NCBI RefSeq assembly: GCF_029223195.1
Contig: NZ_JARHUF010000006.1
Location: forward strand, 1-51,423
From: Vibrio sp. CAU 1672
Lineage (GTDB): Bacteria > Pseudomonadota > Gammaproteobacteria > Enterobacterales > Vibrionaceae
Direction of reading: 5' to 3'
Length of the DNA stretch: 51,423 nt
Below, in pieces: positions 36,294 through 45,954 of the stretch (position 1 is the first letter of the stretch; each line of letters opens with the position of its first letter). Position numbers and translations under genes: made by a program. The notes below the pieces were generated by a model. The model saw nothing but the letters and a program-made list of their open reading frames with translations. It searched no databases and had not been told where the DNA came from.

Positions 36294-36878
36294 TCAGCTG
36301 ATTTCGTCCAGTGACAACTCGAAACTGGGGGCAAAGGTAGTGAGGAAATAGTCCATTTCCGGTGTTTTACGCTCTTGCAGGGTGATGTCCAGACGTTTCT
36401 TGGCTAGGGCAAATTCATGGTTACCGGCGCTCAGCTCTTCCAGACACTTCAGGTAGGCGCAAATCGAGTCAGCTTGTTTCACAATCTTAGCGTCTTCTTG
36501 GTGGGCTGAGTGAGAGAGGAGAAACGGTGCAAAATCATCCTGAAACTCTTCCGGCAGCATAGCAAGTAGTTTTTGCTCGGCAGCCGCTTCGATCTTTTTG
36601 TACTCTTTGGCTATCTCGGGGCTGTAATACTTCACCGGGGTGGGCAGATCGCCAGTCAGGACCTCACTGGAGTCATGATACATCGCGAGCAGGGCAATAC
36701 GCTCCGGGTTTAAATGGCCACCAAATTTTTTGTTTTTGATCAGAGCCAGCGCGTGGGCAACAAAAGCGACCTGCAGGCTGTGCTCAGAAACGTTTTCTGG
36801 TGAGATGGAACGCATCAAGGGCCAGCGCTGAATGAGTTTCATCCGGTCCAGGTGGGCAAAAAAATGACTTTCTTTCAT
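36294..36878 (-). CDS. yfbR: 5'-deoxynucleotidase YfbR
   Basis: A 194-aa HD-domain enzyme that removes phosphate from deoxyribonucleoside 5'-monophosphates. Metal-binding residues are visible in [38 protein letters not shown] and the later D of [13 protein letters not shown] chose the ATG at 36878 ([20 protein letters not shown]) because GAGGAGAG stands just before it and the family starts there; the frame is open to 36929. It is co-directional with and 15 bases ahead of the dGTPase-like gene. Confidence 0.93.
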   Translation of the reverse strand: MKESHFFAHLDRMKLIQRWPLMRSISPENVSEHSLQVAFVAHALALIKNKKFGGHLNPERIALLAMYHDSSEVLTGDLPTPVKYYSPEIAKEYKKIEAAAEQKLLAMLPEEFQDDFAPFLLSHSAHQEDAKIVKQADSICAYLKCLEELSAGNHEFALAKKRLDITLQERKTPEMDYFLTTFAPSFELSLDEIS

Positions 36879-36968
36879 TGCTCTCTCCTCAACTGCCAGT
36901 CTGGCTTGCCGGGTATTGACTAAAGGCAATCCAGTACAATTTGAGATTGGAATAACTTTTATAATAAA

Positions 36969-36994
36969 AAAGGAGCTCGATTAAGAGCTCCTTT
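36969..36994 (-). terminator. Terminator after alaA
   Basis: A perfect 10-bp stem (36969-36978 with 36985-36994). On the minus strand it is followed by a T-rich tail (TTTTTTATTATAAAA). It ends the leftward alaA transcript. Confidence 0.85.
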
Positions 36995-37021
36995 AAGCAT
37001 ATGAGAGATCGAAATAAATTA

Positions 37022-38236
37022 CTACTGGCGGTAGGTGGTCAGGAAGCGTTCGAAGCGTCCGATAGCGGTTTCCAGATCCTCAATATGTGGCAGGGTGACG
37101 ATACGGAAGTGATCCGGTTTTGGCCAGTTGAATCCAGAACCCTGAACCAGCAACACTTTCTCCTGCTTGAGGAAGTCCAGGACCATCTTTTGGTCGTCGT
37201 GGATGTTATACATCTTGGTATCGATTTTCGGGAACAGATACATCGCGCCTTTGGGTTTGACACATGACACGCCGGGGATCTGGTTGATCAGTTCATACGC
37301 GAGGTTACGTTGCTCGAGCAAACGGCCCCCCGGCAAAATCAGTTCATTGATGCTCTGGTAGCCGCCCAGTGCGGTCTGGATGGCGTGTTGCATCGGTACG
37401 TTGGCACACAGGCGCATCGAGGAGAGCAGCTCCAGGCCATTGATGTATTCCAGTGCCTGATGTTTCGGGCCGGTCAGGAACATCCAGCCACCGCGGAATC
37501 CACATACGCGATACGCTTTTGACAGGCCGTTGAAGGTCATCACCAATACATCGTCGGTCAGTGTGGCCACTGAGGTGTGGGTCGCGCCATCGTAAAGAAC
37601 CTTGTCGTAAATTTCGTCGGCAAAGATGATCAGTTTATGCTGACGGGCGACTTCGATGACTTCGAGCAGGAAATCACGGCTATAAACAGCACCGGTTGGG
37701 TTGTTTGGGTTGATCAATACAATCCCGCGGGTTTTCGGGGTGATTTTGCGCTTGATATCATCGAGATCCGGATACCAGTCGGCTTGTTCATCACACATAT
37801 AGTGAACAGGGTTCCCCCCCGAAAGGGCGACGGCGGCAGTCCACAGCGGATAGTCCGGCGATGGGATCAGCATTTCGTCACCATCATTAAGCAATGCCTG
37901 CATGGCCATCACGATTAGCTCGGAAACCCCATTACCAACGTAGACATCTTCGACGTCAAGCGAGCGGATCCCTTTACGCTGGTAGTGCTGGACAACAGCC
38001 TTACGCGCGGGATAAATCCCTTTCGAGTCACAATAACCCTGAGAAGTTGGCAGATTACGGATGACATCGACTAAAATTTCATCAGGAGCGTCGAAACCAA
38101 ACGGGGCAGGGTTACCAATATTAAGCTTAAGGATTTTATGCCCTTCTTCCTCCATGCGTTTAGCATGTTTGAGTACAGGACCCCTAATGTCATAGCAGAC
38201 ATTATCGAGTTTGGACGACATCCCGATATTTTGCAT
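37022..38236 (-). CDS. alaA: Glutamate-pyruvate aminotransferase AlaA
   Basis: A PLP-dependent class I aminotransferase that makes alanine from pyruvate and glutamate. The 404-aa sequence follows E. coli AlaA (YfbQ) closely through KLDNVCYDIRGPVLKHAK, LNIGNPAPFGFDAPDEIL and the PLP-lysine segment FNGLSKAYRVCGF. The asparagine and tyrosine of PNNPTGA and ADEIYDK are intact. The ATG at 38236 has AGGA upstream; a second ATG five codons on is possible. It diverges from the men operon. Confidence 0.96.
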   Translation of the reverse strand: MQNIGMSSKLDNVCYDIRGPVLKHAKRMEEEGHKILKLNIGNPAPFGFDAPDEILVDVIRNLPTSQGYCDSKGIYPARKAVVQHYQRKGIRSLDVEDVYVGNGVSELIVMAMQALLNDGDEMLIPSPDYPLWTAAVALSGGNPVHYMCDEQADWYPDLDDIKRKITPKTRGIVLINPNNPTGAVYSRDFLLEVIEVARQHKLIIFADEIYDKVLYDGATHTSVATLTDDVLVMTFNGLSKAYRVCGFRGGWMFLTGPKHQALEYINGLELLSSMRLCANVPMQHAIQTALGGYQSINELILPGGRLLEQRNLAYELINQIPGVSCVKPKGAMYLFPKIDTKMYNIHDDQKMVLDFLKQEKVLLVQGSGFNWPKPDHFRIVTLPHIEDLETAIGRFERFLTTYRQ

Positions 38237-38438
38237 TGTGTGATTCCTGAATTTTCGTTAATTACTTTATTAAAATACAATAAATAGTCATTTATTAGAA
38301 TAAAAATCTGTAAATATTCGCCGTTCAGGTAAGTTTTTAGCTCGCCATTTATCACAGGGTTTTGTAAAAGATCGCATACGACCTTGATTTGCATAGGGTC
38401 TAAACATAGAGTAGCCATCAGTTATCTTTTGTCCTCAC

Positions 38439-39761
38439 ATGAACGAGGTTGATTTGTCACAGTTCCATCAAGCCATCAGCAGACTAATCGAGCGCATTCA
38501 ATTTGCTGACGACAATCAAGTACGCTTAGTTGAACCCTTAGCGGCGAAGCCGCCGTTCTCGTTTATCGATTGGCTTGAAGCTCAGCCACTGTTCCCCAAA
38601 TTTTATTGGCAATCGCGCGACACGCGTGAAGAAGTGGTGGCTCTGGGGCAACTGCATACATTTGTGGAACCCGGTCCGGCTTACGCTATTTTAGGTGCAG
38701 GTCAGCGTATCTGGGGCGGCCGCTCATTTGATGGCCAGAGCACAAAAAATCGCCGTTGCATGCCGTCATTCTTTTTCTTACCGAAAATTGAGCTGATCCG
38801 CTTTGATCAGCAATGGTCATTGGCGGTTAATGTCAATACCGATAAATCGCGTACTATCGCCGGGCTCAATAAGCTGGTGGGAGAAGTGCCGGTATTGCCA
38901 CCGCTTTCAGCCCACATCAAAGCAGTTGAACACTGTCCTGCGCAGCCTCAGTGGCGTGCGCTGGTAGACAAGGTATTACAGGGGATACAAGACAAGGCGT
39001 TTAAAAAAGTAGTACTGGCCCGAAAATCGACCGTACAGTTAGATTCACCCCTGTGTGCTGCCCAGTTGCTTAAAGCCAGCCATGCCAGCAATCACCACAG
39101 TTTTCATTTTCTGTTTAGTTTTGACAGCAAACACAGCTTTGTCGGTTCAACGCCTGAGCGCTTGTATTCCCGGATTGGTCAGGAGTTGAATACTGAAGCG
39201 CTGGCCGGCACCATCGGCCGGGGCGACAGCGCCGGTCAAGATATGGAGCTGGCCAACTGGCTGTCCCAAGACCCCAAAAACCTTAATGAAAACCAGTATG
39301 TGGTTGATGATATTATTGAACGTCTGGCCCCGCACTCTGAGACGGTGGAGGTCGAGCAGGAGCCCAGACTGGTTCGGCTGCGCAAAGTCCAGCATTTGAA
39401 GCGTGGTATCCATGCCCGGTTACAGTCAGGTATTAATGCGGAACAACTGCTTTCGGCGTTGCAGCCAACGGCCGCCGTGGCGGGTTTACCCCGTAAGGCC
39501 GCAATGGCATTTATTCGCGATAATGAACCTTTTGCCCGCAGCTGGTATGCCGGTTCGGTCGGCTATTTTAGCCGTGAACGTGCTGAGTTTTGTGTTGCGA
39601 TTCGCAGTGCTCTGGTTGCAGGAGAGCAGCTACAGTTATTTGCCGGAGCGGGGATTGTGCCGGGCTCGGTTGCTGAGCATGAATGGGCCGAGCTGAATAA
39701 AAAAATGTCAACCTTGTTAACTTTGATCTCCGACCACCCGCCACTGGGCGTTGCATCATGA
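38439..39761 (+). CDS. menF: Isochorismate synthase (menaquinone pathway)
   Basis: This enzyme converts chorismate to isochorismate, the first committed step to menaquinone. The 440-aa protein has the chorismate-binding fold, with VVLARKSTVQL at about 190, the NTEALAGTIGRG segment and the C-terminal LFAGAGIVPGS signature. The ribosome-binding site before ATG 38439 is weak; a TTG at 38454 preceded by GAGG would also fit. The stop overlaps the start of menD by four bases (ATGA), so the two are translationally coupled. Context in a complete men operon supports menF rather than a siderophore EntC. Confidence 0.95.
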   Translation: MNEVDLSQFHQAISRLIERIQFADDNQVRLVEPLAAKPPFSFIDWLEAQPLFPKFYWQSRDTREEVVALGQLHTFVEPGPAYAILGAGQRIWGGRSFDGQSTKNRRCMPSFFFLPKIELIRFDQQWSLAVNVNTDKSRTIAGLNKLVGEVPVLPPLSAHIKAVEHCPAQPQWRALVDKVLQGIQDKAFKKVVLARKSTVQLDSPLCAAQLLKASHASNHHSFHFLFSFDSKHSFVGSTPERLYSRIGQELNTEALAGTIGRGDSAGQDMELANWLSQDPKNLNENQYVVDDIIERLAPHSETVEVEQEPRLVRLRKVQHLKRGIHARLQSGINAEQLLSALQPTAAVAGLPRKAAMAFIRDNEPFARSWYAGSVGYFSRERAEFCVAIRSALVAGEQLQLFAGAGIVPGSVAEHEWAELNKKMSTLLTLISDHPPLGVAS

Positions 39762-41470
39762 ACCCAGAACAGGCGGGGCTGAATCGTATCTGGGCCCAAA
39801 CTTTGTTGACCGAGTTACAGCGTTTCGGGGTGCAGCACATTTGTATTGCCCCGGGTTCCCGTTCAGCCCCGTTAACCCTGGAAGCGGCTCAGCAGTCCGG
39901 TGTTAAGCTCCATACCCACTTTGATGAACGTGGACTGGGTTTTCTGGCTCTCGGTTTAGCCAAAGCCAGCGCGGCACCGGTGGCGCTTATTGTCACTTCG
40001 GGAACGGCGGTGGCGAACTTGCTCCCCTCGATAGCCGAGGCCAAGTTAACCGGTGAAAAACTGGTGGTGCTCACTGCAGACCGGCCGATTGAACTGGTTG
40101 GTTGCGGGGCTAATCAGGCTATAGAGCAGGAGGGGATATTCTCCAGTCATGTCTCAGCCAGTCTCAACTTGCCCAGTCCCACGTTATCGACACCGCTAAG
40201 CTGGTTGCTGACCTCGGTCGATGAAGTGATGTTTACCCAGCAGTTACATGGCAGTGCGGTGCACATCAACTGCGCTTTTCCGGAGCCGCTGTATGGCGAT
40301 GCGCAAAATAGTGCACACCAAGCGTATCGTGATGCGGTTGCTGCCTGGCGAGAGAGCGGGCAACCGTACTGCCAGCGCTTAGCGGCGGTAACCTCTGCGG
40401 GTGTACCGGCGTTTAAGCATAAAAAAGGTCTGGTGGTGATCGGCAGCCTGCCGCTGGTACAAGCACAAGCCGCGTTGGCGTTTGCCGAGCAGATGGGCTG
40501 GCCGGTATTGGCTGACCCACAAAGTGGCGTCAGTTCGTCGTGGGCGCAGTATGATTTATGGCTGCAACAGCCGAAGTTGTGTGCGAAGTTGGCCGAATGC
40601 GATCTGGTTGTGCAGTTTGGTAGCCGGATCATTTCTAAGCGTCTCAACCAGTGGTTGGCACGCCACCTCACCCAGACGGCCTCTGCCAGTGACTATTGGT
40701 TTGTTTCTGAGCGACTGGAACGCAATAATCAACACCATCTTCCCCAGTTGCACTGGGCAGAAGCGCCATCTGGCTGGATCGCACGGGCCGGTCTCCCTGA
40801 TGCGCTGCATGCCGGCTGGGCTGACGATCTCCTGCCAGTGATAACTCAAGTTCACCGCTTGTCGCAGAGCCGGATGGATGAGTCTCGGGATAATGGGTTG
40901 AGTGAACAGATGTTGGCCATCGACTGTGCACAGCGTACGGGAGATGCGGATTTGTTTTTAGGTAACAGTCTGTTTGTCCGGCTGATAGATATGTTTGCCC
41001 AGCTTAGTGGTCAGGAAGTGTTTACTAACCGCGGAGCTTCCGGAATTGATGGGCTGCTGGCTACCGCGAATGGTATACAGAGAAGCAGACAGAAGCCGAT
41101 GCTGATGTTTATTGGTGATACATCAGCGCTCTATGATTTAAACTCGCTGGCTCTGTTTAGCCAATCAACGCAGCCGGTGGTGATTGTGATCACCAATAAT
41201 GACGGCGGGGCGATTTTTGATCTGCTACCAGTACCGCAAGAACAAAAACAAACCTACTACCAGATGCCGCATGGCTATACATTTGAGTATGCCGCACGAC
41301 AATTTCATCTGGCTTATTACAAGCCGGTCATGTTGTCTGAGTATCAGGCTAAAGTAAGTGAACACTTACAGCATGGTACAGGCACGCTAATCGTTGAGGT
41401 ACAGACCCCACCTCATCAGGCAGCACAAGAGCTGAAACAGTTTCAGCAGCAGTTGCATGCTTCATTGTGA
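39758..41470 (+). CDS. menD: SEPHCHC synthase MenD
   Basis: A thiamine-diphosphate enzyme joining isochorismate and 2-oxoglutarate to give SEPHCHC, the second menaquinone step. The 570-aa protein carries the N-terminal catalytic glutamate region (IAPGSRSAPLTL) and the C-terminal ThDP/Mg motif (FIGDTSALYDLNSLAL to NNDGGAIF). Length matches the enteric enzyme. It overlaps menF by 4 bases and menH by 14 bases. Confidence 0.96.
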   Translation: MNPEQAGLNRIWAQTLLTELQRFGVQHICIAPGSRSAPLTLEAAQQSGVKLHTHFDERGLGFLALGLAKASAAPVALIVTSGTAVANLLPSIAEAKLTGEKLVVLTADRPIELVGCGANQAIEQEGIFSSHVSASLNLPSPTLSTPLSWLLTSVDEVMFTQQLHGSAVHINCAFPEPLYGDAQNSAHQAYRDAVAAWRESGQPYCQRLAAVTSAGVPAFKHKKGLVVIGSLPLVQAQAALAFAEQMGWPVLADPQSGVSSSWAQYDLWLQQPKLCAKLAECDLVVQFGSRIISKRLNQWLARHLTQTASASDYWFVSERLERNNQHHLPQLHWAEAPSGWIARAGLPDALHAGWADDLLPVITQVHRLSQSRMDESRDNGLSEQMLAIDCAQRTGDADLFLGNSLFVRLIDMFAQLSGQEVFTNRGASGIDGLLATANGIQRSRQKPMLMFIGDTSALYDLNSLALFSQSTQPVVIVITNNDGGAIFDLLPVPQEQKQTYYQMPHGYTFEYAARQFHLAYYKPVMLSEYQAKVSEHLQHGTGTLIVEVQTPPHQAAQELKQFQQQLHASL

Positions 41471-42314
41471 TTTTTACCCCGCGAGTGGTAAGCGGAAAGG
41501 CGAAACCGGGCACGAGCGGCCCTCGCTGGTCTTCTTGCACGGCTTACTGGGCAGTGGGCCGGACTGGCAAGACTGCTTGAGGCAACTTGAGCAGTTCGAC
41601 CGACTGACCATTGATCTTCCCGGTCATGGCTTAAGCCGTCATATCGGCTGTGACAGCCTTGATGATTGTTGCCAGCAATTACAGGCGTCCCTTGCTGCCA
41701 CCTTACCTGCCTCTGCACCGTTAGTACTGGTTGGTTATTCGCTGGGCGGCCGGGTGATCATGCATGGGATAGCCCGGCAATGCTTTGCACATCTCAATAT
41801 TCGCGCTGCAGTGATCGAAGGAGGAAACTTCGGGCTACAAACAGAGTCAGACAAAGCAGCTCGTTGGAAAAACGATACCTTATGGGCCGGGCGTTTCGCC
41901 AATGAGCCGCTTGAACGGGTTTTAGCCGACTGGTATCAGCAAACCGTGTTTTCTTCACTAAACCATGAGCAAAGACAAACTCTGATCGCTAAGCGAAGTG
42001 ATAATCTTGGCCCTTCAATAGCGAAAATGTTGCTGGCGACATCGCTGGCGAAGCAAGACGATTTATTACCGCAACTGCGCCAGCAGTCACTGCCGATAGA
42101 ATACATTTGCGGCGGGAAGGACATCAAATTCAGCCAAATCGCCCAGAGTAGTGGTTTGGCATACCGTCAAGTAGACGGGGCAGGACATAACGTCCATCAA
42201 GAGCAGCCCCTGATATTTGCGGCGCAAGTTAATGACATTATTTTTTCTCACTTTGGCAGTGAGAATAACCAGAACAATGGGAACCACCATGGCAAAAACA
42301 GTAGGCATTTCTGA
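41457..42314 (+). CDS. menH: SHCHC synthase MenH
   Basis: An alpha/beta hydrolase that eliminates pyruvate from SEPHCHC to give SHCHC. The nucleophile serine is in GYSLGGR, the oxyanion segment is [12 protein letters not shown], and the catalytic histidine is in [11 protein letters not shown]. At 285 aa it is slightly longer than the E. coli protein; the hydrophilic Asn/His-rich tail ([10 protein letters not shown]) overlaps the start of menB and is probably a side effect of the overlap. Start ATG lies within the end of menD. Confidence 0.93.
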   Translation: MLHCDFYPASGKRKGETGHERPSLVFLHGLLGSGPDWQDCLRQLEQFDRLTIDLPGHGLSRHIGCDSLDDCCQQLQASLAATLPASAPLVLVGYSLGGRVIMHGIARQCFAHLNIRAAVIEGGNFGLQTESDKAARWKNDTLWAGRFANEPLERVLADWYQQTVFSSLNHEQRQTLIAKRSDNLGPSIAKMLLATSLAKQDDLLPQLRQQSLPIEYICGGKDIKFSQIAQSSGLAYRQVDGAGHNVHQEQPLIFAAQVNDIIFSHFGSENNQNNGNHHGKNSRHF

Positions 42315-43155
42315 ACAAGAACTTTACGCTCCGGTTGAATGGAAGGATTGCAGCGGGAAATACGAGGATATTCATTTCCATAAATCTGCAGATGGCATCG
42401 CCAAAATTACTATTGCCCGTCCTCAGGTACGCAATGCATTTCGTCCGCAAACCGTGAAAGAGATGATCGATGCCCTGGCAGACGCACGTTATGATGCCAA
42501 AGTTGGGGTGATCATCCTGACCGGCTTGGGTGAAGCTGCATTCTGCTCCGGTGGTGACCAGAAGATCCGCGGCGACTATGGCGGCTACAAAGATGAGCAA
42601 GGTACCCATCACCTTAACGTGCTGGATTTCCAGCGCGATATCCGTACCTGTCCCAAGCCGGTGATCGCATCGGTTGCCGGTTGGGCTGTGGGTGGCGGGC
42701 ATGTGTTGCACATGATGTGTGACCTGACCATTGCCGCTGAGAATGCGCAGTTTGGCCAAACCGGGCCGAAAGTAGGTTCTTTTGATGGCGGTTGGGGTGC
42801 TTCGTACATGGCACGTATTGTAGGGCAGAAAAAAGCGCGTGAAATCTGGTTCCTGTGTCGTTTTTATGATGCACAAGAAGCGCTCGACATGGGCCTGGTC
42901 AATACAGTGGTACCACTGGCGGATTTGGAGAAAGAGACGGTACGTTGGTGCCGTGAAGTGCTTCAGCACAGCCCGATGGCGCTGCGTTGCCTGAAAGCCG
43001 CCCTGAATGCGGATTGTGATGGTCAGGCAGGCCTGCAAGAGCTGGCCGGTAATGCGACGATGATGTTTTATATGACTGATGAAGGACAGGAAGGGCGCAA
43101 TGCCTTCAATGAGAAACGTCGTCCTGATTTCGATAAGTTCCCTCGTAACCCATAG
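42289..43155 (+). CDS. menB: 1,4-dihydroxy-2-naphthoyl-CoA synthase
   Basis: A crotonase-fold enzyme that closes the second ring of the naphthoquinone from o-succinylbenzoyl-CoA. The protein of 288 aa, from the ATG at 42289 ([12 protein letters not shown]), has the family segments [35 protein letters not shown] and [13 protein letters not shown]. The frame is open further upstream inside menH, and an ATG at 42277 is also possible. A strong hairpin follows the stop codon before menC. Confidence 0.95.
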   Translation: MAKTVGISEQELYAPVEWKDCSGKYEDIHFHKSADGIAKITIARPQVRNAFRPQTVKEMIDALADARYDAKVGVIILTGLGEAAFCSGGDQKIRGDYGGYKDEQGTHHLNVLDFQRDIRTCPKPVIASVAGWAVGGGHVLHMMCDLTIAAENAQFGQTGPKVGSFDGGWGASYMARIVGQKKAREIWFLCRFYDAQEALDMGLVNTVVPLADLEKETVRWCREVLQHSPMALRCLKAALNADCDGQAGLQELAGNATMMFYMTDEGQEGRNAFNEKRRPDFDKFPRNP

Positions 43156-43174
43156 TCCGGATAACCTTGTACCC

Positions 43175-43198
43175 GAGAGGAACGGGTTTGTTCCTCTC
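43175..43198 (+). promoter_or_regulatory. Intercistronic hairpin between menB and menC
   Basis: A perfect 9-bp stem (GAGAGGAAC, 43175-43183, with GTTCCTCTC, 43190-43198) and a 6-base loop, with no T-run after it. It is more likely an mRNA-processing or 3'-protecting element, or a weak attenuator, than a full terminator. Confidence 0.55.
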
Positions 43199-43234
43199 CA
43201 TCGTTTAACTATGTCTTAAATAGGACATGTCATT

Positions 43235-44224
43235 ATGCGTAAAGCTAAGATTTATCGTTACTGTCTGCCAATGGATAGTGGCGTTGTGTTACGTGATAAC
43301 AAACTCACCGAACGTATCGGCTATATTGTTGAGCTGACGCAGGGAGATGCGGTCGGGCGGGGCGAAATCGCACCGTTAGTCGGTTTTAGCCTGGAAACAA
43401 CCGAAGAAGCGGGTATCCAGTTGCAGTCACAGGCCGAACGTTGGGTCGCGGGTCTGGAGATCGATTTCCGGCATATGTACCCTTCGGTTGCGTTCGGTTT
43501 ATCGATGGCGGAACTGGAGTTGCAAGGCGGGTTACCGAGAGAAGGTAAATATCAGGCCGCGCCGTTGTGTAGCGGTGATCCCGACGAACTGATCCCTAAG
43601 CTGCATGAGATGGAAGGCGAAAAGGTCGCCAAAATCAAGGTTGGGCTGTACGAGCCGATCCGCGATGGTATGCTGGTGAATTTATTTCTCGAATCAATTC
43701 CACAGCTGACGCTGCGTCTGGATGCCAATCGTGCCTGGACGCCGGAAAAGGCGCAGCAGTTTGCTAAATACATTGCCCCCTCGCTACGCCAACGGATCAG
43801 CTTTCTTGAAGAGCCGTGCCAGTCTCCGGGTGACAGCTTGTCTTTTGCTATTAATACCGGTATTGCGATTGCCTGGGATGAAACGCTGCAGGACGCAGTG
43901 CGCAGAGAAGACTTTTGTCTGTCGGATCTGACCGGGGTCAAGACCATTATCATCAAACCGACCCTGATCGGCTCGGTGGCTTTCTGTACGCAGTTAATTG
44001 AGAAAGCAAAAGCGATGGGTATCAAGGCCGTGATCAGCTCGAGTATTGAATCCAGCTTGGGCCTGAATCAACTGGCGCGGTTTGCCAAATGGCAGTTGCC
44101 TGATGAAGTGCCGGGTCTGGATACGATTGGTTTGTTTAAAGCTCAGTTAGAACAAGGCTGGCCGGGGTGCAATTTACCGGTTATGTCATTAACTGAACAG
44201 GAGCTGGTGTGGCATTCAGCCTAA
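43235..44224 (+). CDS. menC: o-Succinylbenzoate synthase
   Basis: An enolase-superfamily dehydratase that turns SHCHC into o-succinylbenzoate. The 329-aa protein shows the catalytic lysine in AKIKVGLYE, the metal ligands D in LRLDANRAW, E in FLEEPC and D in AWDETL, and the second lysine in IIIKPTLIGS. The ATG has AGGA before it. It overlaps menE by 16 bases. Confidence 0.95.
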   Translation: MRKAKIYRYCLPMDSGVVLRDNKLTERIGYIVELTQGDAVGRGEIAPLVGFSLETTEEAGIQLQSQAERWVAGLEIDFRHMYPSVAFGLSMAELELQGGLPREGKYQAAPLCSGDPDELIPKLHEMEGEKVAKIKVGLYEPIRDGMLVNLFLESIPQLTLRLDANRAWTPEKAQQFAKYIAPSLRQRISFLEEPCQSPGDSLSFAINTGIAIAWDETLQDAVRREDFCLSDLTGVKTIIIKPTLIGSVAFCTQLIEKAKAMGIKAVISSSIESSLGLNQLARFAKWQLPDEVPGLDTIGLFKAQLEQGWPGCNLPVMSLTEQELVWHSA

Positions 44225-45639
44225 CTGATCACTCTGGTGGTGCATGGCATTATTGGGCTCAGCAGAGCCCTTTTTCTGTTGCGCTTAAAACGCCATCGCT
44301 GACCCTTAACTGGCAACAGTTAGCCGCGTGTATCGATTACTATAGTGCTTACTTGGCTGATCAAGGCGTTGCGGCCGGCGATGTCGTGACTTTGGTTGGG
44401 AAGAACCAACCGGAGACCGTGCTGTTTTATCTCGCTGCTCAGCAACTAGGAGCCATTGCAGCCGTGACGATGCCCCAGCCTTGTGAGGCGCTGCAGAGTA
44501 AGTTACAGACACTCTATCAGCCAGTGCAGCAACGTTTTGTCTGGTTAGCTGGTGAGTGTGCCAAGGCCTATGCGGCGAACGAGCTTGCTTCTTACAATGC
44601 GCATTTCCTGTCCGTGCCACAATGTCCGGAGTGGCCCAGCTACCCGTCTTGTCAGCCGGCTATACAGTATCACCATGATGCCTTAGCCTCGATTGTGTTT
44701 ACCTCTGGCTCGACCGGCGCGCCGAAGGCCGTCGCCCATACCCACAGGCAGCATTTTGCCTCGGCAGAGGGGCTGCTAACCGAGTTATCATTTACTCGGC
44801 ATGACACATGGCTGATGTCTTTACCGCTTTACCATGTGTCCGGACTGGCGATTGTTTATCGCTGGCTGTATGCCGGTGCGACGCTGAAAGTCGGGGCCGG
44901 TAATCTGGCCGCTGATATTTGCGGTGTTTCTCACGCGTCATTGGTGGCAACGCAGCTAAAACGCTTGTTGGATGAGGCTGCGCCGCTGTCGTTAACCCAT
45001 GTACTGCTTGGCGGCAGCCATGTGGCCCATTCGTTAGCACAAAGAGCCAAGGCGCAAGGGATCGAGACCTGGCTAGGTTATGGTATGACCGAGGCGGCCT
45101 CGACAGTCACCGCAAAGCAGGTAGACCAACTGAGTAATGCGGGGCACGTGTTGCCTAATCGTCGTGTCAGGCTGGCGGCCGGACGTATTTATATCGGTGG
45201 TCAGACACTGGCAGTTGGATATTATTACCAAGGCCGGCTAACACCGCTGGTGGATGATGACGGTTGGTTTGACAGCAAAGATTTAGGCCAGTGGCAGGAT
45301 AACGAGCTGAAAATCATCGGCCGCGTGGATAATCAGTTTATCTCGGGGGGAGAGAATATCCACTGTGAGGAAATTGAAGCCGCGTTGAACCAACATCCGG
45401 ATGTGATTCAAGCCATCATCGTACCGGTCAGTGACGAGGAATATGGTCAGCGTCCGGTAGCCGTACTGCAAACCAAGCGGTTGCGCACTAAAGCGGATTA
45501 TGAGTGTTTCTTGCAGGATAAATTAGAGAAGTTCAAGTGGCCGGTAGCGTATCACGTCCTGCCAGAGTCGTTATCATCGGCTGGAATTAAAGTTTCGCGC
45601 CAAGCCGTTAAGCTATGGCTGCAAAGCCGCAAAGATTAG
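44209..45639 (+). CDS. menE: o-Succinylbenzoate-CoA ligase
   Basis: An acyl-CoA synthetase that activates o-succinylbenzoate for MenB. The 476-aa protein has the AMP-binding signature VFTSGSTGAPKAVAH near 163-177, then GYGMTEAAST and the DGWFDSKDLG and GRVDNQFISGGENI motifs. The start is GTG at 44209 with AGGAG five bases before it, inside the end of menC, which shows translational coupling. It is the last gene of the men operon. No clear terminator was found after it. Confidence 0.95.
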   Translation: MAFSLTDHSGGAWHYWAQQSPFSVALKTPSLTLNWQQLAACIDYYSAYLADQGVAAGDVVTLVGKNQPETVLFYLAAQQLGAIAAVTMPQPCEALQSKLQTLYQPVQQRFVWLAGECAKAYAANELASYNAHFLSVPQCPEWPSYPSCQPAIQYHHDALASIVFTSGSTGAPKAVAHTHRQHFASAEGLLTELSFTRHDTWLMSLPLYHVSGLAIVYRWLYAGATLKVGAGNLAADICGVSHASLVATQLKRLLDEAAPLSLTHVLLGGSHVAHSLAQRAKAQGIETWLGYGMTEAASTVTAKQVDQLSNAGHVLPNRRVRLAAGRIYIGGQTLAVGYYYQGRLTPLVDDDGWFDSKDLGQWQDNELKIIGRVDNQFISGGENIHCEEIEAALNQHPDVIQAIIVPVSDEEYGQRPVAVLQTKRLRTKADYECFLQDKLEKFKWPVAYHVLPESLSSAGIKVSRQAVKLWLQSRKD

Positions 45640-45739
45640 TTCATTTCGTCATGTAATAGACGGAAAGGGAATTTCGTTTCATCATAACCTTGGATCATAC
45701 TTATGCTTCCAAATCTCAGGGAAAGTTATAAGGCGAAGG

Positions 45740-45928
45740 ATGTTGAAACTGGTACTGATTGCAGCGGTGATTGTGCAAATAGGAGTTGCATTAAGCAGTG
45801 CGGGTCTGGCCCGTGCGCTGGCAGAGCTGACCGCGTTTTTGGTCGCCGTTGCCCTGGCGCTGGCATACCAAAGTGGACGGCAGCCAACGCCAGTTACTCA
45901 GCCGACAGAGCACCACCAGAAACCGTAA
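45740..45928 (+). CDS. Small hydrophobic membrane peptide
   Basis: A 62-aa open frame with one or two hydrophobic segments (LVLIAAVIVQIGVALSSAG and LTAFLVAVALALAYQSG) and a short hydrophilic tail. AAGG stands about 6 bases before the ATG. It follows menE by 100 bases on the same strand. No family is recognised; it may be a small membrane protein or a chance frame. Confidence 0.45.
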   Translation: MLKLVLIAAVIVQIGVALSSAGLARALAELTAFLVAVALALAYQSGRQPTPVTQPTEHHQKP

Positions 45929-45954
45929 TACGGCAAGCATGGCGGCCCGGAGAG

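Noticed and set aside
42238..43038. 266-aa frame antisense to menB
   Set aside because: Mirror of menB codons; no start signal and no domain.
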